The notes: a model not told the origin generated them from the letters alone. 18,977 nt of DNA from an uncultured Lachnospiraceae bacterium (GCA_944384285.1 CALWSX010000169.1:1-18977); one strand, 5' to 3'. Shown: positions 8,180 through 14,115, counted from the stretch's first letter. Made by a program: numbers and translations.

Positions 8180-8207
8180 ATTATAATATAACCTCAAATT
8201 TACTCAA
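8180..8207 (-). promoter_or_regulatory. Sigma-A-type promoter of the GRE operon
   Basis: On the minus strand TTGAGT (8207-8202) and TATAAT (8185-8180) are separated by 16 bp. This places the transcription start near 8173 and gives a leader of about 70 nt before the GRE ATG. The -10 is perfect and the -35 matches 4 of 6. Confidence 0.65.
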
Positions 8208-8262
8208 TGGTACTTTTGGCTCTTTTTATTTAAAGCATTAAAGAATATATATAAAACCCGAC

Positions 8263-8291
8263 AAAAAGCCTTAAAATTGAGGCATTTTTTT
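8263..8291. terminator. Terminator-like hairpin between YczE copy 2 and the GRE
   Basis: GCCTTAAAATTGAGGC (8268-8283) forms a short stem flanked by five A on the left and seven T on the right, so it could act on either strand. It lies upstream of the GRE promoter and may block read-through into the GRE operon. The stem is short, so strength is uncertain. Confidence 0.5.
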
Positions 8292-8318
8292 ATATTTTAA
8301 ATAAAATCATATTTTATT

Positions 8319-8347
8319 TTGACAAAATAAATAATTTTTTATATATT
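8319..8347 (+). promoter_or_regulatory. Strong plus-strand promoter-like sequence without an obvious gene
   Basis: A perfect TTGACA (8319-8324), a 17-bp spacer and TATATT (8342-8347) form a near-consensus sigma-A promoter pointing right. No open reading frame follows. A transcript from about 8354 would end at the symmetric hairpin 8471-8511, giving a possible RNA of roughly 160 nt. Confidence 0.45.
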
Positions 8348-8465
8348 TTATTGATTATTGTAGTAAAAAGTTATAATACATCAAAATATGGTTTATATTT
8401 AATTTTTCAAAAAATGTAATTTGAAATTTTTTATGTATATACAAACTTACTTATAATTTTTGAAA

Positions 8466-8511
8466 ATAAAAAAGGACTATCAATCGGGATAAACCCCAAA
8501 GATAATCCTTT
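8466..8511 (-). terminator. Terminator of YczE copy 2 (possibly bidirectional)
   Basis: Arms 8471-8481 and 8501-8511 pair over 11 bp with one wobble, with a smaller GGG/CCC stem inside. On the minus strand a T-run (8466-8473) follows, 39 nt past the YczE stop. On the plus strand a weaker T-rich stretch follows. It separates YczE copy 2 from the GRE operon. Confidence 0.78.
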
Positions 8512-8549
8512 AAATTTTTGTTTATTAAATTTTATATTTACAATTAAAA

Positions 8550-9263
8550 TCAGCTTAATTCTAACTGGCGAGCTTTTTCTGCATGACGTTCATGTTCTCC
8601 CCATAAGAACATTTTTAATTTTTGACGGAAAAGCTTACTCCAAAACTTAAGCATTGTTCCAACTCCAAAAGCGGCAATAATAGTTCCTATCCAAAGCCCC
8701 TGATAACTATGTAAAAATACTAATGAAAGAATAAGAGAAATTCCAACCATAGAAAAATCAAAAATTCTTTTTACATTTCCTAATGGTTTTTTAACTAAAT
8801 CAGCAATTACAACTGCAAGTGCATCTGGAGGAATTGCCATAATGTCCGCTTCCAAATATGCCATAAGACCTAAACCAACAATTACAACCCCTATTAATAC
8901 ATAAAGTAACTGGAAAACCCATGACTGTGGCATTCCTAAAGGAGCAATAAGCCATTTGCTGAAATCTGTAAAATATCCAAACATTACAGCTGCAGGAAAC
9001 TGTAAAATATAAATCATTTTGAAGTTTTTACGACAAATCAAAGCTTCAATTATAATATAACATCCATAAGCAACCCAAGTTCCTGTACCTACACTAATGC
9101 CCAAAATTCTGCTTACAACATATGGTAAAGTTGTAACTGGAGAAACTCCAAAATCAGAATTTACGGCAAAAGCGATACCTAAACTCATGAAAAAAAGCCC
9201 AATGACATAAGTAAAAAATCGTCTTAAACTCATAGGCTTACCCATAAAAATAAATTTGTTCAT
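8550..9263 (-). CDS. YczE/YyaS-type (DUF6198-like) membrane protein, copy 2
   Basis: This 237-residue protein has the same length and layout as copy 1 at 3920-4633. The shared segments are KPM near the start, VNSDFGVSPVTTLPYVVSR, FPAAxMFGYFTDFSKWLI, LEADIMAIPPDALAV and the cytosolic end LKFWSKLFRxKLK. The reading frame is intact and both copies keep the same conserved residues, so this copy is probably functional. It starts at ATG 9263 behind GAGGGGGAT, which corresponds to the last codons of the lost activase gene. It has its own promoter (9330-9359) and terminator (8466-8511), so it is now an independent unit. It is most likely a paralogue from a local cassette duplication. A transport role for the substrate or product of the GRE pathway is inference. 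Confidence 0.83.
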   Translation of the reverse strand: MNKFIFMGKPMSLRRFFTYVIGLFFMSLGIAFAVNSDFGVSPVTTLPYVVSRILGISVGTGTWVAYGCYIIIEALICRKNFKMIYILQFPAAVMFGYFTDFSKWLIAPLGMPQSWVFQLLYVLIGVVIVGLGLMAYLEADIMAIPPDALAVVIADLVKKPLGNVKRIFDFSMVGISLILSLVFLHSYQGLWIGTIIAAFGVGTMLKFWSKLFRQKLKMFLWGEHERHAEKARQLELS

Positions 9264-9329
9264 TTTTAAAAAATCCCCCTCTTTTTTAATACAATATTTA
9301 ATACAATATTTAATAATTTAATTGAAAAT

Positions 9330-9359
9330 ACTATAACCTTCCCATAATAATATTTTCAA
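9330..9359 (-). promoter_or_regulatory. Possible promoter of YczE copy 2
   Basis: On the minus strand TTGAAA (9359-9354) and TATAGT (9335-9330) are separated by 18 bp, each 4-5 of 6 to consensus. The site sits at the edge of the decayed activase fragment, as expected if this YczE copy gained a new promoter after losing its upstream partner genes. Confidence 0.4.
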
Positions 9360-9645
9360 AATAAATACTTGCCAATACCCATACGATGATAAAAGAAAAA
9401 ATGAATTAAAATTCATATTTCTTCGCATATCGAGCAGCCGCATGCATATTTTCGTCGGTATCATCCGCACTGTTTGAATGATTCTTCTGTGCTTGTTTTA
9501 CTCATAACTTTGCGAAGCTTTTCCAATATCATCATACCAAGTTAAACGGTGAACTTTTTATAAAAATGAACTCCTTTTGCCTATGTATGTATTGTAAAGC
9601 CCTAAGTTTATAAAGTCTAATACCTGTTTGAGCGTATTATAAAAT
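9358..9645 (-). pseudogene. Decayed fragment of a GRE activase gene
   Basis: This stretch aligns base by base with about 4775-5060 in the intact activase gene, in the same orientation and in the same position next to a YczE gene. Translated pieces in shifting frames are YHRMGIGKY (intact gene: YHRMGMGKY) and ENMHAAARYAKKYE (intact gene: ENMHATAQYAKEIG). Shared nucleotide blocks include ATACCCATACGATGATA and CGCATGCATATTTTCG. Stops and small deletions break the frame. The radical-SAM cysteine half and the final 40 codons or so are missing, apart from an AATCCCCCT remnant at 9274-9282. It is a relic of a second activase copy and not a functional gene. Confidence 0.85.
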
Positions 9646-9730
9646 ATTAATGTCTTATATTTTAATACTCATATTTTGCTATAATTATACATAATATGTA
9701 AATAATACAATAAAATTTTCATAAGTATAT

Positions 9731-9760
9731 CAAAAATATTGATCAATATCAATATTTTTG
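9731..9760. repeat. Perfect 13-bp inverted repeat
   Basis: CAAAAATATTGAT (9731-9743) and its exact complement (9748-9760) flank a 4-nt CAAT spacer. It lies in a stretch with no genes, left of the spoIIID terminator. Without a clear T-run it is a weak terminator candidate on either strand. A binding site or a mobile-element relic is also possible. Confidence 0.6.
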
Positions 9761-9938
9761 TTTATAAAAAAACAAGTTTATTTATTTTTATAATTACTAA
9801 ATTGTTTATTTAAATCTTTTTTACACAAAAACTTTTTTTACCAAAAAATATATTAATTAATACCAAATAATAAATTAATAAATTTAACAAAATAAAACAA
9901 TATGACAACTAATAAATGTATAATTTTTAACTATATAC

Positions 9939-9979
9939 AAAAAAACACGTCAAAATTTATTATTAAATAAACTTTGACG
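9939..9979 (-). terminator. Terminator of spoIIID
   Basis: Arms 9948-9959 and 9968-9979 (CGTCAAA paired with TTTGACG, extended with one mismatch) are followed on the minus strand by GTG and then a run of eight T. The hairpin starts 23 nt past the spoIIID stop codon. Confidence 0.8.
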
Positions 9980-10002
9980 CAAAATTTTAAATATCTTTTA
10001 TT

Positions 10003-10257
10003 TTACTCATTTTTATGTAAATATTTTTCCTTAGTCGCAAGCCCTCCTCTTATATGTCTTTCCGCTTTATTTGTTTCAAGCACTTTTCTAACCTGTTTTG
10101 CAAGCTCCTTGTTTAAAATTTCAACCCTTTCGGTAATATCTTTATGTATAGTAGATTTGCTTACACCGAAACGTTTGGCAGTCTCTCTTACTGTAGCATT
10201 GCTTGAGATTATAAATTTTGCCACTTCCATGGCTCGCTCTTCAATATATGTTTTCAA
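10003..10257 (-). CDS. spoIIID: Stage III sporulation protein D (SpoIIID), mother-cell transcription regulator
   Basis: SpoIIID is a small DNA-binding protein that switches mother-cell transcription during sporulation, repressing or activating many sigma-E genes. The helix-turn-helix is RFGVSKSTIHKDITERV, nearly the Bacillus protein's FGVSKSTVHKDLTERL, and the basic tail HIRGGLATKEKYLHKNE matches HLRGGEATKLKYKKDE. The longest frame starts at GTG 10266, but that leaves one base between AGGAG and the start. A TTG at 10257 is 10 nt behind AGGAG (10268-10272) and puts residue 1 at the Met of the Bacillus protein (YIxER at the same place), so TTG is preferred (84 aa). A sigma-E-type promoter lies 30 nt upstream. 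Downstream is a clear terminator, so the gene is monocistronic. Confidence 0.96.
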   Translation of the reverse strand: MKTYIEERAMEVAKFIISSNATVRETAKRFGVSKSTIHKDITERVEILNKELAKQVRKVLETNKAERHIRGGLATKEKYLHKNE

Positions 10258-10288
10258 AAAATGCACTCTCCTGAGATGTTCTTGATTA

Positions 10289-10317
10289 TTTATATGCTTG
10301 TAAAAATCCGGATATGA
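10289..10317 (-). promoter_or_regulatory. Sigma-E-type promoter of spoIIID
   Basis: On the minus strand TCATATC (10317-10311), a 14-bp spacer and CATATAAA (10296-10289) match the known sigma-E pattern (KMATATT, 14-15 bp, CATACAMT) at 6 of 7 and 6 of 8 positions. In Bacillus spoIIID is a sigma-E gene, so the site is expected. Confidence 0.75.
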
Positions 10318-10399
10318 GAGTATTTTTAAATATTGCTAAAGCTTAGTTAATATAATTTTTATATTATTATTTAGTTTATATTTCACAAATAATAAATTT

Positions 10400-10439
10400 T
10401 AAAAAAAGGATAGCATACTTTATTAGTATTACTATCCTT
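10400..10439 (-). terminator. Terminator of the MBL-VOC operon
   Basis: AAGGATAG (10406-10413) pairs with CTATCCTT (10432-10439), with a further AATACT/AGTAT stem inside. On the minus strand a run of seven T follows. It begins 31 nt past the VOC stop codon. Confidence 0.85.
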
Positions 10440-10469
10440 AATATCATAAAATTAAATTTGTAATTATTT

Positions 10470-10835
10470 TTATTTGTTTTGAGGTACAATTTCTAACCAA
10501 TATCCATCAGGGTCTTCTATAAAATATATGCCCATTTCTTTATTTTCAAAACATACACAACCCATTTCTTTATGTTTTTTCAAAGCTCCTTCAAAATCAT
10601 CTGTTATAAAAGCTAAATGGAATTCGCATTCACCTAAATTATATTTTTGAGGATGGTCTTTTAACCATGTTAACTCTAACTCAAAATCACTTAATTCATT
10701 TTTTATATACACAATAGTAAAATTTTCGTTTTCTATTCTTCTTGATTCTTTTAAACCTAAAGCTTCTTCATAAAATTTTAAAGAATCATCTAAATTGCTT
10801 ACATTATAATTTTCATGTACCATTTTAAAATTCAT
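10470..10835 (-). CDS. VOC family protein, glyoxalase-I-like
   Basis: This 121-residue vicinal-oxygen-chelate protein is close to lactoylglutathione lyase. The four metal ligands of glyoxalase I are all present at the right spacing: H7 (MVHENYNV), E54 (FELELTW), H73 (CEFHLAF) and E115 (YWLEIVP), comparable to H5, E56, H74 and E122 of the E. coli nickel enzyme. The usual DPDGYWLEI end is intact. The frame opens at a GTG (10841), but the ATG at 10835 lies 9 nt behind GGAGGA and is the better start. It overlaps the end of the MBL-fold gene by 11 bases and is co-transcribed with it. Clostridia often lack glutathione, so detoxification of methylglyoxal adducts of another thiol, or a different VOC reaction, is possible. 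Confidence 0.88.
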   Translation of the reverse strand: MNFKMVHENYNVSNLDDSLKFYEEALGLKESRRIENENFTIVYIKNELSDFELELTWLKDHPQKYNLGECEFHLAFITDDFEGALKKHKEMGCVCFENKEMGIYFIEDPDGYWLEIVPQNK

Positions 10836-11484
10836 AAACACTATTCCTCCTTGTATTAATAATATTATCTTTATATTTAAGCTTTTCTAAACGTTCTTCC
10901 ATTAAATCCTCATCAAAACTGTAGTGCATTGGGAAAATCATTTTTGTATTAGTTATTTCGTTAAATAAATCTATTCCCAGTAAAGAATCCTGTTCATTCT
11001 GGCGGCTATCTAATACTAAAAAAGCCAAATCTATATTTACATTTTGAAGTTTTTTTATCTCAGAAATATAATTCTGATACATTATACTTTTTTGTTCTTC
11101 ACTATCACCGTCCCAAAACCATACATTTAAATCTCCTGCATGAAAAATATTTAAACCTTCAACCTCTACTAAATATGCTGCTCCTATATCAGTAGACTTA
11201 AATGATTTTACTTTTATATCATCAATTTCCAAATCTTCACTTTCACTAATTTTATAGTAATTATCATTATTTATTCCACAAGCAATTACTTTACAATTTT
11301 TATAATAGTTTACTAATTCTAAAATTTCAGGATTATAGTGATCATAATGATTATGAGATATAAAAACATACAAAGGCTTATTTGGATCAAGCTTAGGAAT
11401 TTCTTTTTTCCAATAGTCAAAAAGTAGATAATGGTTATTTAATTCTACAAAAAATCCGCTGTGATAAATATAATATACTTTCAT
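10825..11484 (-). CDS. Metallo-beta-lactamase-fold hydrolase (UlaG-like)
   Basis: This 219-residue cytosolic protein has the metal-binding motif H44-x-H46-x-D48-H49 in ISHNHYDHYNP, H115 and D118 in HAGDLN, and H187 in FPMHYSF, the full set for a two-metal site. The start MKVYYIYHSGFFVEL and the overall length fit UlaG-like (L-ascorbate-6-phosphate lactonase-like) members, not beta-lactamases or glyoxalase II. The substrate is not identifiable. The ATG at 11484 follows AGGAGGAG. It is transcribed from a promoter at 11502-11529 together with the overlapping VOC gene, and is divergent from the BlaI/BlaR1-type pair, whose operators lie about 100 bp beyond that promoter. Confidence 0.9.
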   Translation of the reverse strand: MKVYYIYHSGFFVELNNHYLLFDYWKKEIPKLDPNKPLYVFISHNHYDHYNPEILELVNYYKNCKVIACGINNDNYYKISESEDLEIDDIKVKSFKSTDIGAAYLVEVEGLNIFHAGDLNVWFWDGDSEEQKSIMYQNYISEIKKLQNVNIDLAFLVLDSRQNEQDSLLGIDLFNEITNTKMIFPMHYSFDEDLMEERLEKLKYKDNIINTRRNSVYEF

Positions 11485-11501
11485 AACTCCTCCTTTTTTT
11501 C

Positions 11502-11529
11502 ATTATATCAAAACATTAAAAATATTCAA
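11502..11529 (-). promoter_or_regulatory. Promoter of the MBL-VOC operon
   Basis: On the minus strand TTGAAT (11529-11524) and a perfect TATAAT (11507-11502) are 16 bp apart, with a short leader carrying AAGGAGGAG before the ATG at 11484. Confidence 0.65.
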
Positions 11530-11612
11530 ATAAATTATTAAATATTAATCATATATAAAATATAGTGAAAATATCAAATAAATTTCGAAAGATAATTTTA
11601 AGAAATAAGGAA

Positions 11613-11641
11613 TTGACTTTTTAGTCTACACATTGTAAACT
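11613..11641 (+). promoter_or_regulatory. Promoter of the BlaI/BlaR1-type operon
   Basis: TTGACT (11613-11618), a 17-bp spacer and TAAACT (11636-11641). The -10 element lies inside the first dyad operator, so repressor binding would block RNA polymerase directly. Confidence 0.65.
11623..11641. promoter_or_regulatory. BlaI/MecI-type operator 1
   Basis: AGTCTACACATTGTAAACT is a 19-bp dyad (TACA, 3-bp centre, TGTA, with AGT/ACT ends, 7 of 8 bases symmetric). It matches the TACA/TGTA core that BlaI and MecI repressors bind. It overlaps the spacer and -10 of the promoter. Confidence 0.8.
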
Positions 11642-11647
11642 AAAATT

Positions 11648-11666
11648 AATCTACAAAATGCAGACT
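11648..11666. promoter_or_regulatory. BlaI/MecI-type operator 2
   Basis: AATCTACAAAATGCAGACT has the same 19-bp plan as operator 1 (TCTACA, 3 bp, TGCAGACT), with one end and one core base changed. It begins 25 bp after the start of operator 1 and lies over the transcription start. Paired operators are usual for bla and mec control regions. Confidence 0.72.
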
Positions 11667-11695
11667 CTTTCTTTAATGGGGTGATATAAAAAATT

Positions 11696-12055
11696 ATGAT
11701 TCAAAAAATGACAGAAGCTGAAGAAAAAGTTGCTGAAATTATATGGGAAAATGAGCCTATGTCTTCAAAAGATCTCGTTCTCGAATGTGAAAAAATTTTA
11801 AATTGGAAAAAATCAACTACATATACAATTTTAAAACGCTTAGAAGAAAAAAATATTTTTAAAAATGAAAAAAGCATTCTTACTTCTTTAATATCTAAAA
11901 ATGAATATTTGTCATCACAAGGCTGTAAATTTATAGATACTAATTTTAATGGTTCTCTTCCTGATTTTTTCGCAGCTTTTACAAGAAAACGTAAACTTTC
12001 TAAAAAAGAAATTTTAAAACTTAAAGAAATGATTGAATCTTATGAGGAGGACTAA
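11696..12055 (+). CDS. BlaI/MecI family winged-helix repressor
   Basis: This 119-residue repressor has the family layout. The N-terminal winged helix begins MTEAEEKVAEIIWENEPMSS and continues with the recognition region WKKSTTYTILKRLEEKNIF. The C-terminal dimerisation half ends KLSKKEILKLKEMIESY. Such repressors bind TACA/TGTA dyads and are inactivated by cleavage after the partner M56 protease is triggered. Two matching dyads lie 30-75 bp upstream, so autoregulation is very likely. GGGGTGAT lies upstream of the ATG at 11696. The stop is 2 nt before the BlaR1-type gene. Cellular targets are not evident in this window: there is no beta-lactamase or penicillin-binding protein here. Confidence 0.93.
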   Translation: MIQKMTEAEEKVAEIIWENEPMSSKDLVLECEKILNWKKSTTYTILKRLEEKNIFKNEKSILTSLISKNEYLSSQGCKFIDTNFNGSLPDFFAAFTRKRKLSKKEILKLKEMIESYEED

Positions 12056-12057
12056 AA

Positions 12058-13365
12058 ATGGAAAGCATATTTTTTGTTCTGCTCAAGCAGAGTATCGAGT
12101 CTATAGGATTAATTTTATTTATAATCCTCTTGCGTACTTTTTTTAAAAAAATTCCGCATTCTTTTTTCTATATTGCATGGATAATTGTTTTTATTAATTT
12201 AGTCTGTCCGGCAGAAATAGATTTTTCTTTCTTATTTAATAATTCAGTTGCAGCAAACCAAACAAACGATACACTCTCGTTCCCTATTATAAATGGTTTT
12301 AAAGCTGTTTCTGCCGGTCTTATTCCTAATCAAGAAGTTTTAGAAACTCCAAAATATAATATATTTTTTATAATTTGGATCTTAGGATTTTTAATACTAT
12401 TTTTTATTAATATCTTTAAAATCTTTAAGCTTAAAAAATTGCTTAAAAATGAAATTAAAAGTTCAAATAGTATTTTTATTTCAAATAAAACAACTGTTCC
12501 TTTTGTATTAGGTTGGATTAAACCCCAAATTTATATCCCTGCAAATTTAAGCGAAAATGAAAAAGAATATATCTTACTTCATGAAAAAATTCATATAAAA
12601 CGAAAAGATAATATTATAAAAACTATCGCTTATTTTATTTTGATTCTAAACTGGTATAACCCTTTTGTATGGATTGCTTATTTTATGTTATCAGAAGATA
12701 TAGAATGCAGCTGTGATACAAAAGTAATTAAACATTTTGGAAAACAAATTAAAAAAGACTATTTTATGTCTTTATTAAAAATGGCTTCCTCACCTCATAT
12801 TTTTGAAACAGCTACAGTAAGCTTCGGTGAATACAGCACCAAGAGAAGAATTTCTAATATTTTAAATTATAAAAAACCAACAAAAACACTTATTATAACT
12901 TTAATACTTGTTTTTGGAGTAATTTGTTTCACTGCTTTTGCAAAAACAACAAATGACGTTCCTTATTCAAATATTACGAATTCAAATTATTCACAAAAAA
13001 GTGTCGATGTAGATTTTAACAATAAAACATACACTTTAAGTTTAGCTATTCCTAATGAGTTAGACAGCTATGTAGAATTTACATCATTAGAAGATTATCC
13101 AGTATATCTTCTTACATTTAACAGAGATAACCATATATCGAATATTGGAATGTTTGAATTTTTTACAGAAGAAGAATATGACAAAATGGACCCTACACAA
13201 ATGCCCGTTCCTACAGAAATTCTTCGACAGGACAATATTGTAATTGGTTTTTCCGGACTTCATGATATGCCTTTTGAATTAGAAACTGAAGAAGCAAAAT
13301 TAGTAGGAAACTACCACGAAAACGTATCTGATATGTTAAAAACAGTTACATTAACAGAAAAATAA
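12058..13365 (+). CDS. BlaR1/MecR1-like M56 metalloprotease with a non-penicillin-binding sensor tail
   Basis: This 435-residue membrane protein has an N-terminal block of hydrophobic segments, the zinc site H175-E176-x-x-H179 (LLHEKIHIKRKDN) with E216 (DIECSCD) as likely third ligand, then a last membrane helix at about 279-298 (IITLILVFGVICFTAFA). The intact gluzincin site suggests it cleaves the partner repressor after a signal. True BlaR1/MecR1 end in a penicillin-binding sensor of about 250 residues. Here only about 135 extracellular residues follow, with no SxxK, SxN or KTG motif set, so the signal is probably not beta-lactam acylation. The gene follows the repressor gene with a GGAGGA site and ends at a strong terminator. 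The family is firm and the inducer unknown. Confidence 0.9.
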   Translation: MESIFFVLLKQSIESIGLILFIILLRTFFKKIPHSFFYIAWIIVFINLVCPAEIDFSFLFNNSVAANQTNDTLSFPIINGFKAVSAGLIPNQEVLETPKYNIFFIIWILGFLILFFINIFKIFKLKKLLKNEIKSSNSIFISNKTTVPFVLGWIKPQIYIPANLSENEKEYILLHEKIHIKRKDNIIKTIAYFILILNWYNPFVWIAYFMLSEDIECSCDTKVIKHFGKQIKKDYFMSLLKMASSPHIFETATVSFGEYSTKRRISNILNYKKPTKTLIITLILVFGVICFTAFAKTTNDVPYSNITNSNYSQKSVDVDFNNKTYTLSLAIPNELDSYVEFTSLEDYPVYLLTFNRDNHISNIGMFEFFTEEEYDKMDPTQMPVPTEILRQDNIVIGFSGLHDMPFELETEEAKLVGNYHENVSDMLKTVTLTEK

Positions 13366-13367
13366 TA

Positions 13368-13393
13368 AAAAACCCCTCATATGAGGGGTTTTT
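13368..13393 (+). terminator. Terminator of the BlaI/BlaR1-type operon
   Basis: A perfect 26-bp palindrome, with arms AAAAACCCCTCAT and its complement, ends in a T-run right after the BlaR1-type stop codon. The A/T tracts on both sides make it potentially bidirectional. Confidence 0.92.
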
Positions 13394-13596
13394 CTTATAT
13401 TTTAATTTAATAAAATTTGTCATATTTATTTTTACTTAAATCACATAATACATGAAAAAAAATATAATAAATATAAATATAATGCATATAATCGTTTGGA
13501 CAAATATTTTTATTTTTTAAATCGTATATATAAATATATAATACTTTTAAATTTTTACTAAATCCTGTAAAAATTCTTAAGTATTAATCAAATTAC

Positions 13597-13625
13597 TTTT
13601 CAAACTCAAAAAAATATATTATAAT
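13597..13625 (+). promoter_or_regulatory. Possible promoter for the small membrane protein and mutS2
   Basis: TTTTCA (13597-13602), a 17-bp spacer and a perfect TATAAT (13620-13625), about 75 bp before the ATG at 13700. The -35 is weak and the background is AT-rich. Confidence 0.4.
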
Positions 13626-13699
13626 AAATTAAATAAATTTATTACTTTAAGTTAGTTTTTATTATTTTTTATATAAAATCCTTAATAGGAGGTGGTTTT

Positions 13700-14095
13700 A
13701 TGGATATTTTAGGACTTTTAAGTACTTTGACATGGAAAGATATATTATATGCGGCTATTGTTGCTTTCTTCATTACACAAATAATAATTACTTTAACTTC
13801 CGGAAGAAAAATAAAACAGAATAATTCTCAAATAAATCCAAAAGATATACTTACAAGATGTAAACTTATGTTTCCTATAGATACCGTAAAATTTGATGGA
13901 AAAATATTTACTTCCGGTATGGCTATAAAAATTATTACTCAAAACAAAAAAATTATAGAAGGAAAGCTTGTTGGCAGAAATGACAGCAATGTTTTATGTG
14001 TTATTACTGACCACCATATTGTTGTTCACGACATTAGCCAGATTTCTCAAATGTACCAAATTTCTCAAAAAATCGAAGACAAAAACGAATTTTAA
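13700..14095 (+). CDS. Single-pass membrane protein of unknown function
   Basis: I do not recognise this 131-residue protein. It has one hydrophobic helix at about residues 14-34 (DILYAAIVAFFITQIIITLT), then a basic turn (SGRKIK) and a soluble part of about 90 residues, rich in isoleucine and beta-strand-like segments, which should lie in the cytoplasm. A GGAGGTGG site precedes the ATG, so translation should be good. It lies 81 nt upstream of mutS2 in the same direction, with a weak hairpin between, and may share its promoter. No motif points to catalysis or DNA binding. It may be a membrane-anchored adaptor, but that is a guess. Confidence 0.75.
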   Translation: MDILGLLSTLTWKDILYAAIVAFFITQIIITLTSGRKIKQNNSQINPKDILTRCKLMFPIDTVKFDGKIFTSGMAIKIITQNKKIIEGKLVGRNDSNVLCVITDHHIVVHDISQISQMYQISQKIEDKNEF

Positions 14096-14115
14096 ATTTG
14101 TAAAATGTTATTTAT

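Larger units (their letters stand above)
8101..8549. other. Gene-free region upstream of the glycyl radical enzyme
   Basis: I see no coding region in these 449 bases. They contain the GRE promoter and leader, a 15-bp palindrome near the start of the transcript, a terminator-like hairpin (8263-8291), a strong plus-strand promoter-like sequence (8319-8347) and the terminator of the second YczE gene (8471-8511). The rest is featureless AT-rich DNA. Confidence 0.7.
9264..10002. other. Gene-free region with decayed sequence
   Basis: There is no intact gene in these 739 bases. They contain the promoter of YczE copy 2, a decayed activase fragment (9358-9645), a perfect 13-bp inverted repeat (9731-9760) and the spoIIID terminator (9939-9979). 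The stretch 9650-9940 is very AT-rich with nothing else I can recognise, and no trace of a second GRE gene was found there. Confidence 0.75.
13366..13699. other. Gene-free region between the BlaR1-type gene and the next gene
   Basis: These 334 bases hold the terminator at 13368-13393 and a probable promoter at 13597-13625. The middle is extremely AT-rich with no readable coding region or convincing structure. Confidence 0.7.

Noticed and set aside
9280..9312. Short tandem repeat TTTAATACAATA upstream of YczE copy 2
   Set aside because: Two copies of an AT-only-like 12-mer in AT-rich DNA. It is most likely slippage in decaying sequence, with no regulatory pattern.
9974..10285. Plus-strand 103-residue frame opposite spoIIID
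   Set aside because: It is fully antisense to spoIIID, which has an unmistakable family match, and it spans the spoIIID control region.
10825..11484. MBL-fold gene as a beta-lactamase controlled by the BlaI/BlaR1-type pair
   Set aside because: Sequence is UlaG-like, with no signal peptide, and its own promoter lies about 100 bp from the two operators, which sit on the BlaI-type promoter.
13366..13699. A small gene or structured RNA in the AT-rich gap before the one-helix membrane protein
   Set aside because: Only short frames without ribosome sites and no stable structure apart from the terminator at 13368-13393.
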